Source of the DNA: Fundidesulfovibrio terrae
Lineage (GTDB): Bacteria > Desulfobacterota > Desulfovibrionia > Desulfovibrionales > Desulfovibrionaceae
Length of the DNA stretch: 64,000 bases
Direction: 5' to 3'
NCBI RefSeq assembly: GCF_022808915.1
Contig: NZ_JAKZFS010000001.1
Coordinates: forward strand, 1,194,644 to 1,258,643
The translations under genes were made by a program, and so were the position numbers. Below, one piece after another: positions 38,286-48,623 of the stretch. The notes under the pieces were generated by a model, which made no database searches, was not told where the DNA came from, and worked only from the letters and a program-made list of their open reading frames with translations. Position 1 is the stretch's first letter. Each line of letters begins with the position of its first letter.

Positions 38286-38542
38286 ATGGAAGAGCACAAG
38301 AGCAACCGTCGGGTGCTGACCGGCATCGTGGTCTCCGACAAGGGCGACAAGACCATCGTCGTGCGTGTCGAGACCCTGGTCAAGCACCCCCTGGTGAAGA
38401 AGTACATCCGCCGCCGCAAGAAGTTCATGGCCCACGACCCGATGAACGAGTGCGGTATGGGCGACAAGGTGCAGATCATTGAGCACCGCCCGCTGTCGGC
38501 CCGCAAGCGCTGGCATCTGGTTAAGATCATGGAGAAGGCGAA

Positions 38543-38546
<4 letters not shown>
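38286..38546 (+). CDS. rpsQ: 30S ribosomal protein S17
   Basis: An 86-aa OB-fold protein. N-terminal [22 protein letters not shown] and the motif [19 protein letters not shown] identify it, with the usual basic end [13 protein letters not shown]. The stop overlaps the rplN start (ATGA), implying coupled translation. Confidence 0.97.
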
Positions 38547-38911
<365 letters not shown>

Positions 38912-38933
38912 AGCGGTCGGGCCCGAGGATATT

Positions 38934-39257
38934 ATGAAAACGTATCGCATCCGCAAGGACGACAAGGTTATGGTCATCGCGGGCAAGGACAAGGGCAAGA
39001 TCGGCAAGGTCTTGAAGATCCTTCCCAAGAGCGAGCGTATCCTGGTGGAAAAGGTGAACATGGTGAAGCGCCACCGCAAGGGCAATCCCTATGCGGGCCA
39101 GGCCGGAGGTATCGAGGAGAAGGAGGCTGCCCTGGCCATCTCCAACGTTGCCCTGGTGTGCGACGCTTGCGCCAAACCCACTCGCGTGGGTTACAAGTAC
39201 ACCGAGGACGGCAAGAAGCTCCGCTTCTGCAAGAAGTGCAACGAAGTCATCAGCTAA
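38934..39257 (+). CDS. rplX: 50S ribosomal protein L24
   Basis: A 107-aa assembly-initiator protein. The KOW domain (about 6-35) reads [19 protein letters not shown]. The C-terminal extension has a CX2C...CX2C pair at C76/C79 and C99/C102, as in many L24 proteins with a zinc-ribbon-like end. 14 nt before rplE. Confidence 0.97.
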   Translation: MKTYRIRKDDKVMVIAGKDKGKIGKVLKILPKSERILVEKVNMVKRHRKGNPYAGQAGGIEEKEAALAISNVALVCDACAKPTRVGYKYTEDGKKLRFCKKCNEVIS

Positions 39258-39271
39258 AGGGAATCAAGACA

Positions 39272-39811
39272 ATGACTCGCCTCGAACAAATGTACTCCGA
39301 GAAGGTCGTCCCGGCCTTGCAGAAGGAGTTCGGGTACAAGTCGCCCATGCAGATTCCCAAGTTCAAGTTCATTTCCCTGAACATCGGACTTGGCGAAGCC
39401 TCGCAGAACTCAAAACTTATCGACGTTGCAGCGGCCGAGCTGACCGCCATCGCCGGCCAGAAGTGCGTCATCACCCGTGCCAAAAAGTCCATCGCGGCCT
39501 TCAAGCTGCGTGAGAATCAGCCTGTCGGCTGCCGGGTGACGCTTCGCCATGACCGCATGTGGGACTTCTACGACAAGCTGGTCAATTTCGCCCTGCCCCG
39601 CGTCCGCGACTTCCGCGGCGTTCCGGACAGGGGCTTCGATGGCCGGGGTAATTTCACCCTGGGCATCAAGGAGCACACCATTTTTCCCGAGATCAACATC
39701 GACCGGGTCGAGCGTGTGACTGGGATGAACATCACCATTGTGACGACGGCCCAGACGGACAAGGAAGGCAAGGTCCTTCTCGATCTTCTCGGCATGCCCT
39801 TCAGAAAGTAG
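39272..39811 (+). CDS. rplE: 50S ribosomal protein L5
   Basis: A 179-aa 5S rRNA-binding protein of the central protuberance. It opens [23 protein letters not shown] and contains [19 protein letters not shown] and [19 protein letters not shown], typical of the family. The ATG at 39272 gives normal length; a longer frame starting inside rplX is not supported. AAAGGGAA lies upstream. 12 nt before rpsZ. Confidence 0.97.
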   Translation: MTRLEQMYSEKVVPALQKEFGYKSPMQIPKFKFISLNIGLGEASQNSKLIDVAAAELTAIAGQKCVITRAKKSIAAFKLRENQPVGCRVTLRHDRMWDFYDKLVNFALPRVRDFRGVPDRGFDGRGNFTLGIKEHTIFPEINIDRVERVTGMNITIVTTAQTDKEGKVLLDLLGMPFRK

Positions 39812-39823
39812 GAGGATACGACC

Positions 39824-40009
39824 GTGGCACGCACTGCTCTTAGGGTGAAAGCCCGGCGCAACGCCAAATTCTCGTCCCGGGCCTACAATCGCTGCCCCAT
39901 ATGCGGCCGCGCCCGGGCGTTCTTGCGCAGATATGGCATCTGCCGAATCTGTTTCCGCAACATGGCCCTGGCCGGCGAATTGCCCGGTGTCAGGAAATCG
40001 AGCTGGTAG
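39824..40009 (+). CDS. rpsZ: 30S ribosomal protein S14, zinc-binding type Z
   Basis: A 61-aa short S14. The zinc ligands are C24/C27 (CPIC) and C40/C43 (CRIC), so this is the C+ type rather than the longer zinc-free S14. It ends [11 protein letters not shown] as usual. The start is GTG at 39824 behind GTAGGAGG. 9 nt before rpsH. Confidence 0.97.
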   Translation: MARTALRVKARRNAKFSSRAYNRCPICGRARAFLRRYGICRICFRNMALAGELPGVRKSSW

Positions 40010-40018
40010 GAGGCCGAC

Positions 40019-40402
40019 ATGTCCGTGACCGATCCAATCGCCGATATGCTGGCCCGCATCCGCAACGCGTATCACGCGCTGCACAAGAAGGTGGCCATGC
40101 CCCACTCCAAGATGAAGGAGTCCATGGCCGGGATTCTTAGGGATCAGGGCTATATTGAGGAATTCGCCGTTGACGGGCGCGACCTGGTGCTCACGCTCAA
40201 ATACGCCAAGGGCCGCCCCCTTATCGCGGGCCTGAAGCGTGTGAGCAAACCCGGACGCCGCATCTACGTTGGGGCCCACGACATCCCCCGCGTGCAGAAC
40301 GGACTTGGCATCTGCATCCTCTCCACCTCCCATGGCATCATGGACGGCATCGCCGCCCGGAGCGCCAATGTGGGCGGCGAGCTGCTCTGCGAAGTCTGGT
40401 AA
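40019..40402 (+). CDS. rpsH: 30S ribosomal protein S8
   Basis: A 127-aa primary 16S rRNA-binding protein. It begins MSVTDPIADMLARIRNAY and ends with the conserved GLGICILSTSHGIMDGIAA...GGELLCEVW. In E. coli S8 represses the spc operon at rplE; no matching structure was searched for here. 12 nt before rplF. Confidence 0.98.
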   Translation: MSVTDPIADMLARIRNAYHALHKKVAMPHSKMKESMAGILRDQGYIEEFAVDGRDLVLTLKYAKGRPLIAGLKRVSKPGRRIYVGAHDIPRVQNGLGICILSTSHGIMDGIAARSANVGGELLCEVW

Positions 40403-40414
40403 GAGGATCAAGCC

Positions 40415-40954
40415 ATGTCCCGCATCGGCAAGAAAGAAATCGCCATCCCGTCCGGAGTGGAAGTCAAGGTCTCCGCTGACGAGGTGAACGTCAAGGGTCC
40501 CAAGGGCGCCCTTTCCACGCCCACCCATCCCAAGATCTCCTACGAGGTCGAGGGCAACATCCTGCGCGTCACCCGCGCCGACGACAGCCGCATCGCCAGG
40601 GCCCAGCATGGTCTGCGCCGCACGCTGCTGGCCAACTGCATCGACGGCGTGACCAAGGGCTTCTCCAAGACCCTGGAGGTCGTGGGCGTGGGCTACAAGG
40701 TCCAGGTGGCCGGTAAGGCCGTGGTCCTCACGGTCGGGTTCTCGCACCCCGTGGAGTTCCCCCTGCCCGCCGGCGTCGAAGCCAAGGCCGAGGGAAGCAA
40801 GCTGACTCTGTCGGGTATCGACAAGCAGCTCGTGGGAGAAGTCGCGGCCACCATCCGCCGCGTGCGTCCGCCCGAACCGTTCAAGGGCAAGGGCATCAAG
40901 TACGAAAACGAGCAGATTCGCCGCAAAGCCGGCAAGTCTGGCGGCAAGAAGTAA
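40415..40954 (+). CDS. rplF: 50S ribosomal protein L6
   Basis: A 179-aa protein near the sarcin-ricin loop. It begins MSRIGKKEIAIPSGVEVKV and contains the domain-2 signature RRVRPPEPFKGKGIKYENE. The duplicated fold matches in length. AAGAGGAT precedes the ATG. 10 nt before rplR. Confidence 0.98.
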   Translation: MSRIGKKEIAIPSGVEVKVSADEVNVKGPKGALSTPTHPKISYEVEGNILRVTRADDSRIARAQHGLRRTLLANCIDGVTKGFSKTLEVVGVGYKVQVAGKAVVLTVGFSHPVEFPLPAGVEAKAEGSKLTLSGIDKQLVGEVAATIRRVRPPEPFKGKGIKYENEQIRRKAGKSGGKK

Positions 40955-40964
40955 GGGGCTGGCC

Positions 40965-41324
40965 ATGAAAAAGACCAAACAAGCCGCAAGGATGAGCCGC
41001 AAGGTCCGCATCCGGAAGAAAATCAGCGGCACGGCTTCGCGTCCCAGGCTGGTGGTGTACCGCTCCAACCTGCACGTGTACGCCCAGATCGTGAATGACG
41101 AGACCGGCCAGACCCTGGTTGCTTCCTCCTCCCTGGTTCTTTCCAAGGCCGGGGAGGCGCTCAAGCCCAACAAGGATACCGCCGCCAAGGTGGGCCGGGA
41201 TGTGGCCGCCAAGGCCAAGGAAAAGGCCATCGAAAGCGTGGTCTTCGACCGCAACGGCTACCTCTATCACGGTTGCGTCAAGGCTTTGGCCGACGGCGCT
41301 CGTGAGGGCGGACTGCAATTCTAA
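40965..41324 (+). CDS. rplR: 50S ribosomal protein L18
   Basis: A 119-aa 5S rRNA-binding protein. The pattern [32 protein letters not shown] is followed by [26 protein letters not shown] at the C-terminus, both diagnostic. AAGGGG lies upstream. 11 nt before rpsE. Confidence 0.97.
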   Translation: MKKTKQAARMSRKVRIRKKISGTASRPRLVVYRSNLHVYAQIVNDETGQTLVASSSLVLSKAGEALKPNKDTAAKVGRDVAAKAKEKAIESVVFDRNGYLYHGCVKALADGAREGGLQF

Positions 41325-41335
41325 CGGGGCTCATC

Positions 41336-41827
<492 letters not shown>

Positions 41828-41831
41828 GACC

Positions 41832-42008
41832 ATGAGCGCTCAGGTCACCGTCAAGCTCGTCAAGAGCAAGATCGGCTGCAACCCCAGGCAGCGCGCGACT
41901 CTTGAGGCCCTCGGCCTCAAGAGGATCCGTCAGGAGAAGACCCTGCCGGACACTCCCGCTGTGAGGGGCATGATTTTCAAGGTTTCTCACCTGATCGAGG
42001 TGAAATAA
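41832..42008 (+). CDS. rpmD: 50S ribosomal protein L30
   Basis: A 58-aa protein starting MSAQVTVKLVKSKIGCNPRQ and ending GMIFKVSHLIEVK. The ATG at 41832 lies 4 nt after rpsE. The last base of its TAA stop is the first base of rplO (TAATG), so translation is coupled. The length is normal for the short bacterial L30. Confidence 0.95.
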   Translation: MSAQVTVKLVKSKIGCNPRQRATLEALGLKRIRQEKTLPDTPAVRGMIFKVSHLIEVK

Positions 42009-42475
42009 TGTTACTGCATGAGCTTTATCCCTTCCCCGAAGATCAGAAGGACCGCAAGCGCATCGGCCGCGGCCGCGGATCGGGTCAGGGTTGCACCGCC
42101 GGCAAGGGCAACAAGGGCCAGAACGCGCGCTCTGGAGTGAGCTCCAGGCCTTGGTTCGAAGGCGGCCAGATGCCTCTGGCCCGCCGTCTGCCCAAGCGCG
42201 GGTTCAAGAACCCCTTCAAGGTTTCCTACGCTCCGGTGAACCTGGACCGTCTGGTGGAGGCCTTCCCCGAGACCACCGAGATCACCCTGGACGCCATCTA
42301 CGAGCGCGGCCTGGTCTCTCGCGGTTCCCTGGTGAAGGTGCTCGGCAACGGCGAACTCGCCAAGGCAGTCACCATCGAGGCGCACAAGTTCAGCGCTTCC
42401 GCCCTGGAGAAGATCTCCAAGGCCGGCGGCACCGCCAAGTCCCTGGAAACCGCTCCGGAAGTGACGGAAGGCTAG
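42008..42475 (+). CDS. rplO: 50S ribosomal protein L15
   Basis: A 155-aa late-assembly protein. The basic, Gly-rich N-terminus RIGRGRGSGQGCTAGKGNKG and the following GGQMPLARRLPKRGFKN are diagnostic. The C-terminus includes VKVLGNGELAKAVTIEAHKFS. The ATG overlaps the rpmD stop; secY begins 1 nt after its own stop. Confidence 0.97.
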   Translation: MLLHELYPFPEDQKDRKRIGRGRGSGQGCTAGKGNKGQNARSGVSSRPWFEGGQMPLARRLPKRGFKNPFKVSYAPVNLDRLVEAFPETTEITLDAIYERGLVSRGSLVKVLGNGELAKAVTIEAHKFSASALEKISKAGGTAKSLETAPEVTEG

Positions 42476-42476
42476 C

Positions 42477-43790
42477 GTGGCACTGCAAGGCGTGGAGAAT
42501 CTGGCTCGTCTGCCGGAACTGAAGAAGAAGATCATCTGGACCTTCGTGCTTCTGGCCGTCTACCGGGTGGGCATACATGTTCCTGTTCCGGGCGTGGACA
42601 CCCTCGCCTTGCAGGACTTCTTCCACAGCGCGAAGAACACCCTGTTCGGGCTCTTCGACATGTTCTCCGGCGGCGGCCTGAACAAGCTCTCCATCTTCAC
42701 CCTGGGCATCATGCCCTACATCTCCGCCTCCATCGTGATGCAGCTGCTCACTGTGGTCAGCCCCGAGCTGGCCCGGTTGCAGAAGGAGGAGGGCGCCCAG
42801 GGACGCAAGAAGATCACCCAGTACACCCGCTACGGGACGGTGCTCATCACCCTTATTCAGGGTCTGGGCATCGCCGTGGGTCTGGAGAACATGACCAGCC
42901 CCACGGGCGCGCCCCTGGTGCTGCACCCGGGCATCGGCTTCAAGTTCATGACCGTGATGACGCTCACCGCCGGCACCGTGTTCCTCATGTGGCTGGGCGA
43001 GCAGATCACGGAAAAGGGCATCGGCAACGGTATCTCGCTGATCATCTTCGCGGGCATCGTGGCCGGTCTTCCCCGTGCGCTCATCAACACCTTCAAGCTG
43101 GTGGGCCAGGGGGAAATGAGCCTTCTGGTGCTGCTTCTGCTCCTGGCCGTCATGGCCGGGGTCATTGCCGCCATCGTGTTCATGGAACGCGGCCAGCGGC
43201 GCATCCCCATCCAGTACGCTAAGCGCATGGTCGGCAGGAAGATGTACGGCGGGCAGACCACCCATCTGCCTCTCAAGATCAACACCGCAGGCGTGATCCC
43301 TCCGATCTTCGCCTCGTCGATCTTGCTTTTTCCCGCGACCATCGCCAACTTCTACCATAACGACTGGGTTCAGACCATCTCGCACTGGTTCAGCCCCAGC
43401 TCCATCGTCTACAACGTCCTGTTCATCAGCATGATCGTGTTCTTCTGCTACTTCTACACGGCGATCATCTTCGATCCCAAACAGATAGCCGAGAACATCC
43501 GGAAGCAGGGCGGTTTCGTGCCGGGCATCCGGCCCGGCCAGAAGACCAAGGAATACCTTGACCGCGTGCTGGCGCGTCTTACCCTGTGGGGATCGATGTA
43601 CATCTCCGCAGTGTGCGTGCTGCCCATGGTCCTGATTGCGCAGTTCAACGTGCCGTTCTACTTCGGCGGTACGAGCATCCTGATCGTGGTTGGCGTGGCC
43701 ATGGACTTCATGGGCCAGATCGAGTCCTACATGATCAGCCGTCAGTACGAGGGCCTGCTCGCCAAGGGCCGCATCAAGGGCAGGGCTTAG
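42477..43790 (+). CDS. secY: Preprotein translocase subunit SecY
   Basis: A 437-aa channel subunit of the Sec translocon with ten predicted membrane segments. Family motifs include YRVGIHVPVPGVD after TM1, the plug region FDMFSGGGLNKLSIFTLGIMPYISASI, and YFGGTSILIVVGVAMD near TM10. The start is GTG at 42477. The usual neighbour adk is absent; map follows with no gap. Confidence 0.98.
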   Translation: MALQGVENLARLPELKKKIIWTFVLLAVYRVGIHVPVPGVDTLALQDFFHSAKNTLFGLFDMFSGGGLNKLSIFTLGIMPYISASIVMQLLTVVSPELARLQKEEGAQGRKKITQYTRYGTVLITLIQGLGIAVGLENMTSPTGAPLVLHPGIGFKFMTVMTLTAGTVFLMWLGEQITEKGIGNGISLIIFAGIVAGLPRALINTFKLVGQGEMSLLVLLLLLAVMAGVIAAIVFMERGQRRIPIQYAKRMVGRKMYGGQTTHLPLKINTAGVIPPIFASSILLFPATIANFYHNDWVQTISHWFSPSSIVYNVLFISMIVFFCYFYTAIIFDPKQIAENIRKQGGFVPGIRPGQKTKEYLDRVLARLTLWGSMYISAVCVLPMVLIAQFNVPFYFGGTSILIVVGVAMDFMGQIESYMISRQYEGLLAKGRIKGRA

Positions 43791-44564
43791 TTGAAGAAGT
43801 ATCGCGGCATTTTCATCAAGAACGACGCCGAAGTGAACATCATGCGCCAGGCTGGCGGCATTGTAGCCGCCATCCTGGACGAGCTGGAAAAGGCTGTTCG
43901 CCCCGGCGTCACAACCATGCTCTTTGAAGAGATGGCCTTGCAGTTGTGCAGGGAATTCGACGTGAAGCCCGCTTTCAAGGGCTATCTCGGATATCCCTTC
44001 GCGCTGTGCTGTTCGGTGAATGAGGAAGTGGTGCACGGGTTTCCCTCCCAGCGGCTGCTTGAGGACGGGGACATTGTGAGCTTCGACATGGGCGTCATCC
44101 ACCGCGGATTCTTTGGTGATTCCGCAAGGACCGTGCCTGTGGGCGAAGTCTCCGAGGAAGTGAAAAAACTTCTGCGGGTGACCGAGGAATCATTGTACGC
44201 CGGTATCGAGCAGGCCAAGGCAGAGGCGAATTTGTATGATATTTCCCTGGCTGTTCAAAAACATGTTGAAGACCAGGGGTACTCTGTTGTAAGACGGTTC
44301 GTTGGCCACGGGATTGGACGGCATCTCCATGAAAAGCCGGAGGTGCCTAATTTTGTCCCCAAGGGGGCAGCTCCCGTGGTGCTCAAGCCGGGGATGACCC
44401 TGGCGATAGAGCCGATGGTCACCGTAGGCGGTCCCGAGGTCGAGATACTCTCGGACAAATGGACGGCGGTCACGAAAGACCGCAGCCTGGCCGCACACTT
44501 TGAGCATTCGGTGGTGATCACCAGCGACGGACCAAAAATTCTGAGCCAGCGCCTTGAGGCGTAG
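43791..44564 (+). CDS. map: Methionine aminopeptidase, type I
   Basis: A 257-aa dimetal enzyme removing initiator Met from nascent proteins. All expected residues are seen: H82, metal ligands D99, D110, H173, E207 and E238. The start is TTG, directly after the secY stop, with in-frame KKYRGIFIKND typical of type I enzymes, so expression relies on coupling. Codon use is a little less GC-biased than in the flanking ribosomal genes. Confidence 0.97.
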   Translation: MKKYRGIFIKNDAEVNIMRQAGGIVAAILDELEKAVRPGVTTMLFEEMALQLCREFDVKPAFKGYLGYPFALCCSVNEEVVHGFPSQRLLEDGDIVSFDMGVIHRGFFGDSARTVPVGEVSEEVKKLLRVTEESLYAGIEQAKAEANLYDISLAVQKHVEDQGYSVVRRFVGHGIGRHLHEKPEVPNFVPKGAAPVVLKPGMTLAIEPMVTVGGPEVEILSDKWTAVTKDRSLAAHFEHSVVITSDGPKILSQRLEA

Positions 44565-44591
44565 GCCATACCCATTTATGGGAGAGAGAAA

Positions 44592-44705
44592 ATGAAAGTG
44601 CGGCCCTCGGTGAAGAAGCTTTGTCCGAAATGCAAGATCATCCGTCGCCACGGCGTCCTGCGGGTGGTCTGTGAAAATCCCCGGCATAAACAGCGCCAGG
44701 GATAA
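44592..44705 (+). CDS. rpmJ: 50S ribosomal protein L36
   Basis: A 37-aa zinc protein with ligands C11, C14, C27 and H32, starting [15 protein letters not shown]. The zinc-binding (C+) form is intact. GGGAGAGAG precedes the ATG. It lies between map and rpsM; infA, often found here, is missing. Confidence 0.96.
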   Translation: MKVRPSVKKLCPKCKIIRRHGVLRVVCENPRHKQRQG

Positions 44706-44720
44706 GTGAGGTAACGAAAC

Positions 44721-45092
44721 GTGGCACGTATTGCTGGAGTTGACCTGCCCAGGAACAAGCGCATGGATATCGCCCTGACCTACATCTTTGGTATCGGGCG
44801 CACCACCGCTTTGCAGATCCTGGACGCCACCGGCGTGAACTGGACCAAGAAGACCGACGACCTCTCCTCCGAGGAAGTGAACACCATCCGCAAGGAGATC
44901 GAAGCCAACCACAAGGTTGAAGGCGATCTTCGGCGCGAGGTCACGGCCAACATCAAGCGGCTGATGGAAATCGGCTGCTACCGGGGTCTCAGGCACCGCA
45001 AGGGTCTGCCCGTCCACGGACAGCGCACCCACACCAACGCCCGTACCCGCAAGGGTCCGCGTCGCGCCGTGATGGCGAAGAAAAAGAAATAA
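44721..45092 (+). CDS. rpsM: 30S ribosomal protein S13
   Basis: A 123-aa 30S head protein. It begins [21 protein letters not shown], has the helix-two-turn motif IFGIGRTTA, and ends with the basic tail [20 protein letters not shown]...KKKK. The start is GTG at 44721 behind GTGAGG. First gene of the alpha group; 32 nt before rpsK. Confidence 0.97.
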   Translation: MARIAGVDLPRNKRMDIALTYIFGIGRTTALQILDATGVNWTKKTDDLSSEEVNTIRKEIEANHKVEGDLRREVTANIKRLMEIGCYRGLRHRKGLPVHGQRTHTNARTRKGPRRAVMAKKKK

Positions 45093-45124
45093 CCGCTTCG
45101 CGCGTTATTCATTAGAGGATTACC

Positions 45125-45514
45125 ATGGCTGCTAGACCGCGCCGTACCGGCAAGAAAGAGAAGAAGAACATCCCGGTGGGGGTTGCCCATATTCAGGCGA
45201 CCTTCAACAACACCATCATCACCTTCACCGACCCCAGGGGCAACGTGGTGAGCTGGGCGACCTCCGGCGGCGCCGGTTTCAAGGGTTCGCGCAAGTCCAC
45301 CCCCTTCGCCGCCCAGGTGGCCGCCGAAACCGCCGCCCGCAAGGCCCAGGACAACGGCATGCGCACCGTCGGCATCTTCGTGAAGGGTCCCGGTTCGGGG
45401 CGCGAGGCCGCCATGCGCGCCATCAACGCCGCCGGCTTCAAGGTGAGCTTCATCCGCGATGTCACCCCCATCCCCCACAACGGCTGCCGTCCGCCTAAGC
45501 GGCGCCGGGTCTAG
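45125..45514 (+). CDS. rpsK: 30S ribosomal protein S11
   Basis: A 129-aa platform protein. The signatures are [18 protein letters not shown] and the C-terminal [17 protein letters not shown]...[22 protein letters not shown] precedes the ATG. Normal length; 18 nt before rpsD. Confidence 0.98.
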   Translation: MAARPRRTGKKEKKNIPVGVAHIQATFNNTIITFTDPRGNVVSWATSGGAGFKGSRKSTPFAAQVAAETAARKAQDNGMRTVGIFVKGPGSGREAAMRAINAAGFKVSFIRDVTPIPHNGCRPPKRRRV

Positions 45515-45532
45515 TTCAGGAGGATCATTACA

Positions 45533-46159
45533 GTGGCTCGCTATACCGGACCCAAATGCCGTCTCTGTCGTCGTGAGGGCGCCAAGCTGTTCCTCAAGGG
45601 CGACCGTTGCTTTACCGACAAGTGCGCCTACGAGCGCCGTCCCTACGCCCCCGGCCAGCACGGCCGCATCCGCAAGAAGATGAGCGACTACGCCGTGCAG
45701 CTTCGTGAGAAGCAGAAGGCCCGCCGCGTGTACGGCATCCTCGAGGAGCAGTTCCGCAGCTATTTCGCCGAGGCCGACCGCCAGAAGGGCGTCACCGGCG
45801 CCAACCTGCTCATCAACCTCGAGCGCAGGCTGGACAACGTGGTCTACCGCATGGGCTTCGCCAATTCGCGCGACCAGGCCCGCCAGCTGGTCCGCCACGG
45901 CCTGTTCATCCTGAACGGCCGTCGCGTCACCATCCCCTCCATCCAGGTGCGTGTGGGCGACGTGGTCGAAGTGCGCGAGAAGAACCGCCAGTCCCCCGTG
46001 ATCCAGGAAGCCCAGCAGGTTATCGCCCGCCGCGGCTGCCCCACCTGGCTCGAAGTCGACGCCGCGGCCTTCAAGGGCAAGGTCAACGCCGTGCCCACCC
46101 GTGAAGACATCCAGCTGGCAGTGAACGAGCAGCTCATCGTCGAACTGTACTCCAAGTAA
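45533..46159 (+). CDS. rpsD: 30S ribosomal protein S4, zinc-binding form
   Basis: A 208-aa primary 16S rRNA-binding protein. Cysteines C9, C12, C26 and C31 form the zinc site of the C+ version. The S4 RNA-binding domain reads [28 protein letters not shown]. The start is GTG at 45533 with AGGAGGATC upstream. In E. coli S4 represses the alpha operon; nothing here confirms or excludes that. 9 nt before rpoA. Confidence 0.98.
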   Translation: MARYTGPKCRLCRREGAKLFLKGDRCFTDKCAYERRPYAPGQHGRIRKKMSDYAVQLREKQKARRVYGILEEQFRSYFAEADRQKGVTGANLLINLERRLDNVVYRMGFANSRDQARQLVRHGLFILNGRRVTIPSIQVRVGDVVEVREKNRQSPVIQEAQQVIARRGCPTWLEVDAAAFKGKVNAVPTREDIQLAVNEQLIVELYSK

Positions 46160-46168
46160 GAGGACACA

Positions 46169-47212
46169 ATGCTCATCCGTACAGGCGACAGGCTCATCAA
46201 CACCCGCAATTGGTCGGAGCTGGTCCGTCCCGAGAAGTTGGCGCGCGACTCCAAGTCCACCAACACCTACGGACGGTTCACCTGCGAGCCCCTGGAGCGC
46301 GGCTTCGGCACCACCCTGGGCAACGCCCTGCGGCGCGTGCTGCTGTCCTCGCTGCAAGGCGCGGCCATCGTGTCGGTGAACATCGAGGGCATTCAGCACG
46401 AGTTCACCACCATCCCCGGGGTCATCGAGGACGTGACGGACATCGTCTTGAACCTCAAGCTGATCCGTCTGGCCATGACCACCGACGAACCGCAGCGCCT
46501 CACCCTCTCGGTGAACAAGCAGGGAGCCGTCACTGCCGGGGACATCAGCGTCAACCAGCACGTCACCGTGCTCGACCCCACCCAGCACATCTGCACTCTG
46601 TCCGAGGCGCGTGACCTCAAGATGGAGTTCGAGATCCGCATGGGCAAGGGGTACGTGCCCGCCGACATGCACGATGGCCTCAGCCAGGAGATCGGGCTCA
46701 TCACCCTGGACTCCAGCTTCACTCCGGTGAAGAAGGTGGCTTACACCATCGACCAGGCCCGCGTCGGCCAGATGACCAACTACGACAAGCTCATCATCGA
46801 CGTCTGGACCGACGGGTCCGTGACGCCCGAGGACGCCATCGCCTACAGCGCCAAGATCCTCAAGGATCAGCTCTCGGTGTTCATCAACTTCGACGAGAAG
46901 GAATCCGAGACCGAGGGCTCCCGTAGCGGCGACGACCACGATTTGAACCCCAATCTGTTCAAATCCATCGATGAATTGGAGCTTTCGGTGCGCGCCACCA
47001 ACTGCCTGAAGAGCGCCAACATCTCCCTTGTGGGCGAGCTCATGCAGAAGTCCGAGAACGAGATGCTCAAGACCAAGAACTTTGGCAAGAAGTCCCTCGA
47101 GGAAATCCGCCGTGTTCTTGAGGACCTGGGCCTCGATTTCGGCATGCGCATCGATAACTTCGAACTGAAATACCAGGAATGGCTGAAGAGGAAGCAGACC
47201 AATGAGGCATAG
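46169..47212 (+). CDS. rpoA: DNA-directed RNA polymerase subunit alpha
   Basis: A 347-aa RNA polymerase subunit. The N-terminal dimerisation domain has [22 protein letters not shown]. The C-terminal domain (about 265-335) has the DNA-contacting helix-hairpin-helix region [14 protein letters not shown] and [25 protein letters not shown] precedes the ATG. Its end overlaps the rplQ start by 11 nt. Confidence 0.99.
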   Translation: MLIRTGDRLINTRNWSELVRPEKLARDSKSTNTYGRFTCEPLERGFGTTLGNALRRVLLSSLQGAAIVSVNIEGIQHEFTTIPGVIEDVTDIVLNLKLIRLAMTTDEPQRLTLSVNKQGAVTAGDISVNQHVTVLDPTQHICTLSEARDLKMEFEIRMGKGYVPADMHDGLSQEIGLITLDSSFTPVKKVAYTIDQARVGQMTNYDKLIIDVWTDGSVTPEDAIAYSAKILKDQLSVFINFDEKESETEGSRSGDDHDLNPNLFKSIDELELSVRATNCLKSANISLVGELMQKSENEMLKTKNFGKKSLEEIRRVLEDLGLDFGMRIDNFELKYQEWLKRKQTNEA

Positions 47213-47609
47213 CAAAGCCGGGAAGAAGCTCGGGAGAACCCACTCCCACCGCAAGGCCATGTTCCGCAACATGGTGCGGTCGCTTCTCACCTATGGTCAG
47301 ATCAAGACCACCGAGACCAAGGCCATGGTGCTCCGCAAGGACGCCGACAACCTCGTGACCCTGGGGCTTCGCAACGATCTGCATGCCCGCCGCCTGGCTT
47401 ACAAGGTTCTGGAAAACCACCAGCTGGTGCAGAAGCTGTTCGACGAGATCGCCCCGCGTTTTGCCGGCGTGAACGGCGGCTACACCCGCGTCTACAAGCT
47501 CGGCCTGCCCCGCGTGGGCGACTGCGCTCCCATGGCGGTCATCGAGCTGACCCGCCGCGAGGAAGCCGTCCAGGCTTCCGCCCCTGCCGAAGAGGCCGCC
47601 AAGGCCTAG
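47202..47609 (+). CDS. rplQ: 50S ribosomal protein L17
   Basis: A 135-aa protein at the tunnel exit. It begins [24 protein letters not shown] and has [14 protein letters not shown] and [17 protein letters not shown] short Ala-rich tail is extra to the core. The start lies within the end of rpoA. It is the last gene of the 18-kb super-operon, followed by a terminator. Confidence 0.97.
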   Translation: MRHSKAGKKLGRTHSHRKAMFRNMVRSLLTYGQIKTTETKAMVLRKDADNLVTLGLRNDLHARRLAYKVLENHQLVQKLFDEIAPRFAGVNGGYTRVYKLGLPRVGDCAPMAVIELTRREEAVQASAPAEEAAKA

Positions 47610-47632
47610 TTTCGGCGAATACTGTCCCTTCG

Positions 47633-47663
47633 AGGCGGAGCAGCGTGCTGCTCCGCCTTTTTT
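47633..47663 (+). terminator. Rho-independent terminator of the ribosomal super-operon
   Basis: AGGCGGAGCAG pairs with CTGCTCCGCCT around a CGTG loop, followed by TTTTTT. It lies 24 nt past the rplQ stop and is one of the two strongest terminators in the window. Confidence 0.95.
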
Positions 47664-47704
47664 GTGCTTTACCATAGACGATCTTGATTGTAGGGATTTC
47701 ACCC

Positions 47705-48616
47705 ATGGATATCAGACGTCTCGAAGCCTTTCGGAAGGTGTACGAACTGGGCAGCTTCTCCAAGGCAGGGCAGGAGCTCTTCCTCTCCCAGCCCACCATC
47801 AGCGCCCATGTCCTGTCCCTGGAGCAGGAGCTCGGTACGCAGCTCTTCGACAGGCTCGGGCGCACCATCCTGCCCACCCAGGCCGGGGAGATCCTCTACC
47901 GGCACGTGCTCGGCGTCTTCGCCGCCCTGGAGAGCGCCACCGCCGAAATAAGCCTCCTGCAGCAGCGCGTGGCCGGAGAGATCACCATCGGCGGCAGCAC
48001 CATTCCGGCCACCTACCTCCTGCCGCAGCGCCTGGCCGAGTTCACCCGGCGCTACCCCGAGGTCAAGGTGCGCCTCACCGTGGGCGACTCGCAGGACATC
48101 ATTTCCGCCGTGCAGGACGGCCGGCTCTCCCTGGGGGTGGTTGGCGCAACGGTCAACGACCCGGATCTCGTTTTTTCCCGGCTGCTGGACGACGAACTTG
48201 TGATCGTGGCTTCCCGGAAGCTTCCGGGTATCGCCTCCATGCTCGACAGCGGCGGCCTGATCATCCCCCCGGACCAACTGCAGGCGTGGCCCTGGGTGTT
48301 GCGTGAACAAGGCTCCGGCACGCGCAAGGCCCTGGAGAGCGCCCTGGCTGCCATTGGGCGCGACATACGCATGCTGAATCCGGCCATCGAGGCGCGCAGC
48401 CACGAGGCTGTGGTGCAGTGCGCCCTGCACGGCCTGGGGTTGTGCGTCACCTCCCGGCTGGCGGTGGGGACATGCTTGTCCAAGGGCGATCTGGTCCCTG
48501 TCGAGGTGCCTGGGCTCCGGATGCAGCGCGCTTTCCAGATCGTCTGGCATGCCAAACGTCACATCTTTCCGGCCATGCGTTTCTTCATCGAATTTCTTAA
48601 AAACCCCCAGGAATGA
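47705..48616 (+). CDS. LysR-family regulator linked to selenium metabolism
   Basis: A 303-aa LysR-type transcription factor. The N-terminal winged helix-turn-helix (about 1-60) reads LEAFRKVYELGSFSKAGQEL and LSQPTISAHVLSLEQELG. A periplasmic-binding-protein-like effector domain follows (about 90-295). It sits 7 nt upstream of the selenoprotein selD on the same strand, the context of the LysR group named for selenium metabolism in sulfate reducers and clostridia; the effector is unknown. The ATG at 47705 opens the HTH directly. The selD initiation region may be coupled to its stop. Confidence 0.85.
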   Translation: MDIRRLEAFRKVYELGSFSKAGQELFLSQPTISAHVLSLEQELGTQLFDRLGRTILPTQAGEILYRHVLGVFAALESATAEISLLQQRVAGEITIGGSTIPATYLLPQRLAEFTRRYPEVKVRLTVGDSQDIISAVQDGRLSLGVVGATVNDPDLVFSRLLDDELVIVASRKLPGIASMLDSGGLIIPPDQLQAWPWVLREQGSGTRKALESALAAIGRDIRMLNPAIEARSHEAVVQCALHGLGLCVTSRLAVGTCLSKGDLVPVEVPGLRMQRAFQIVWHAKRHIFPAMRFFIEFLKNPQE

Positions 48617-48623
48617 CCCACCC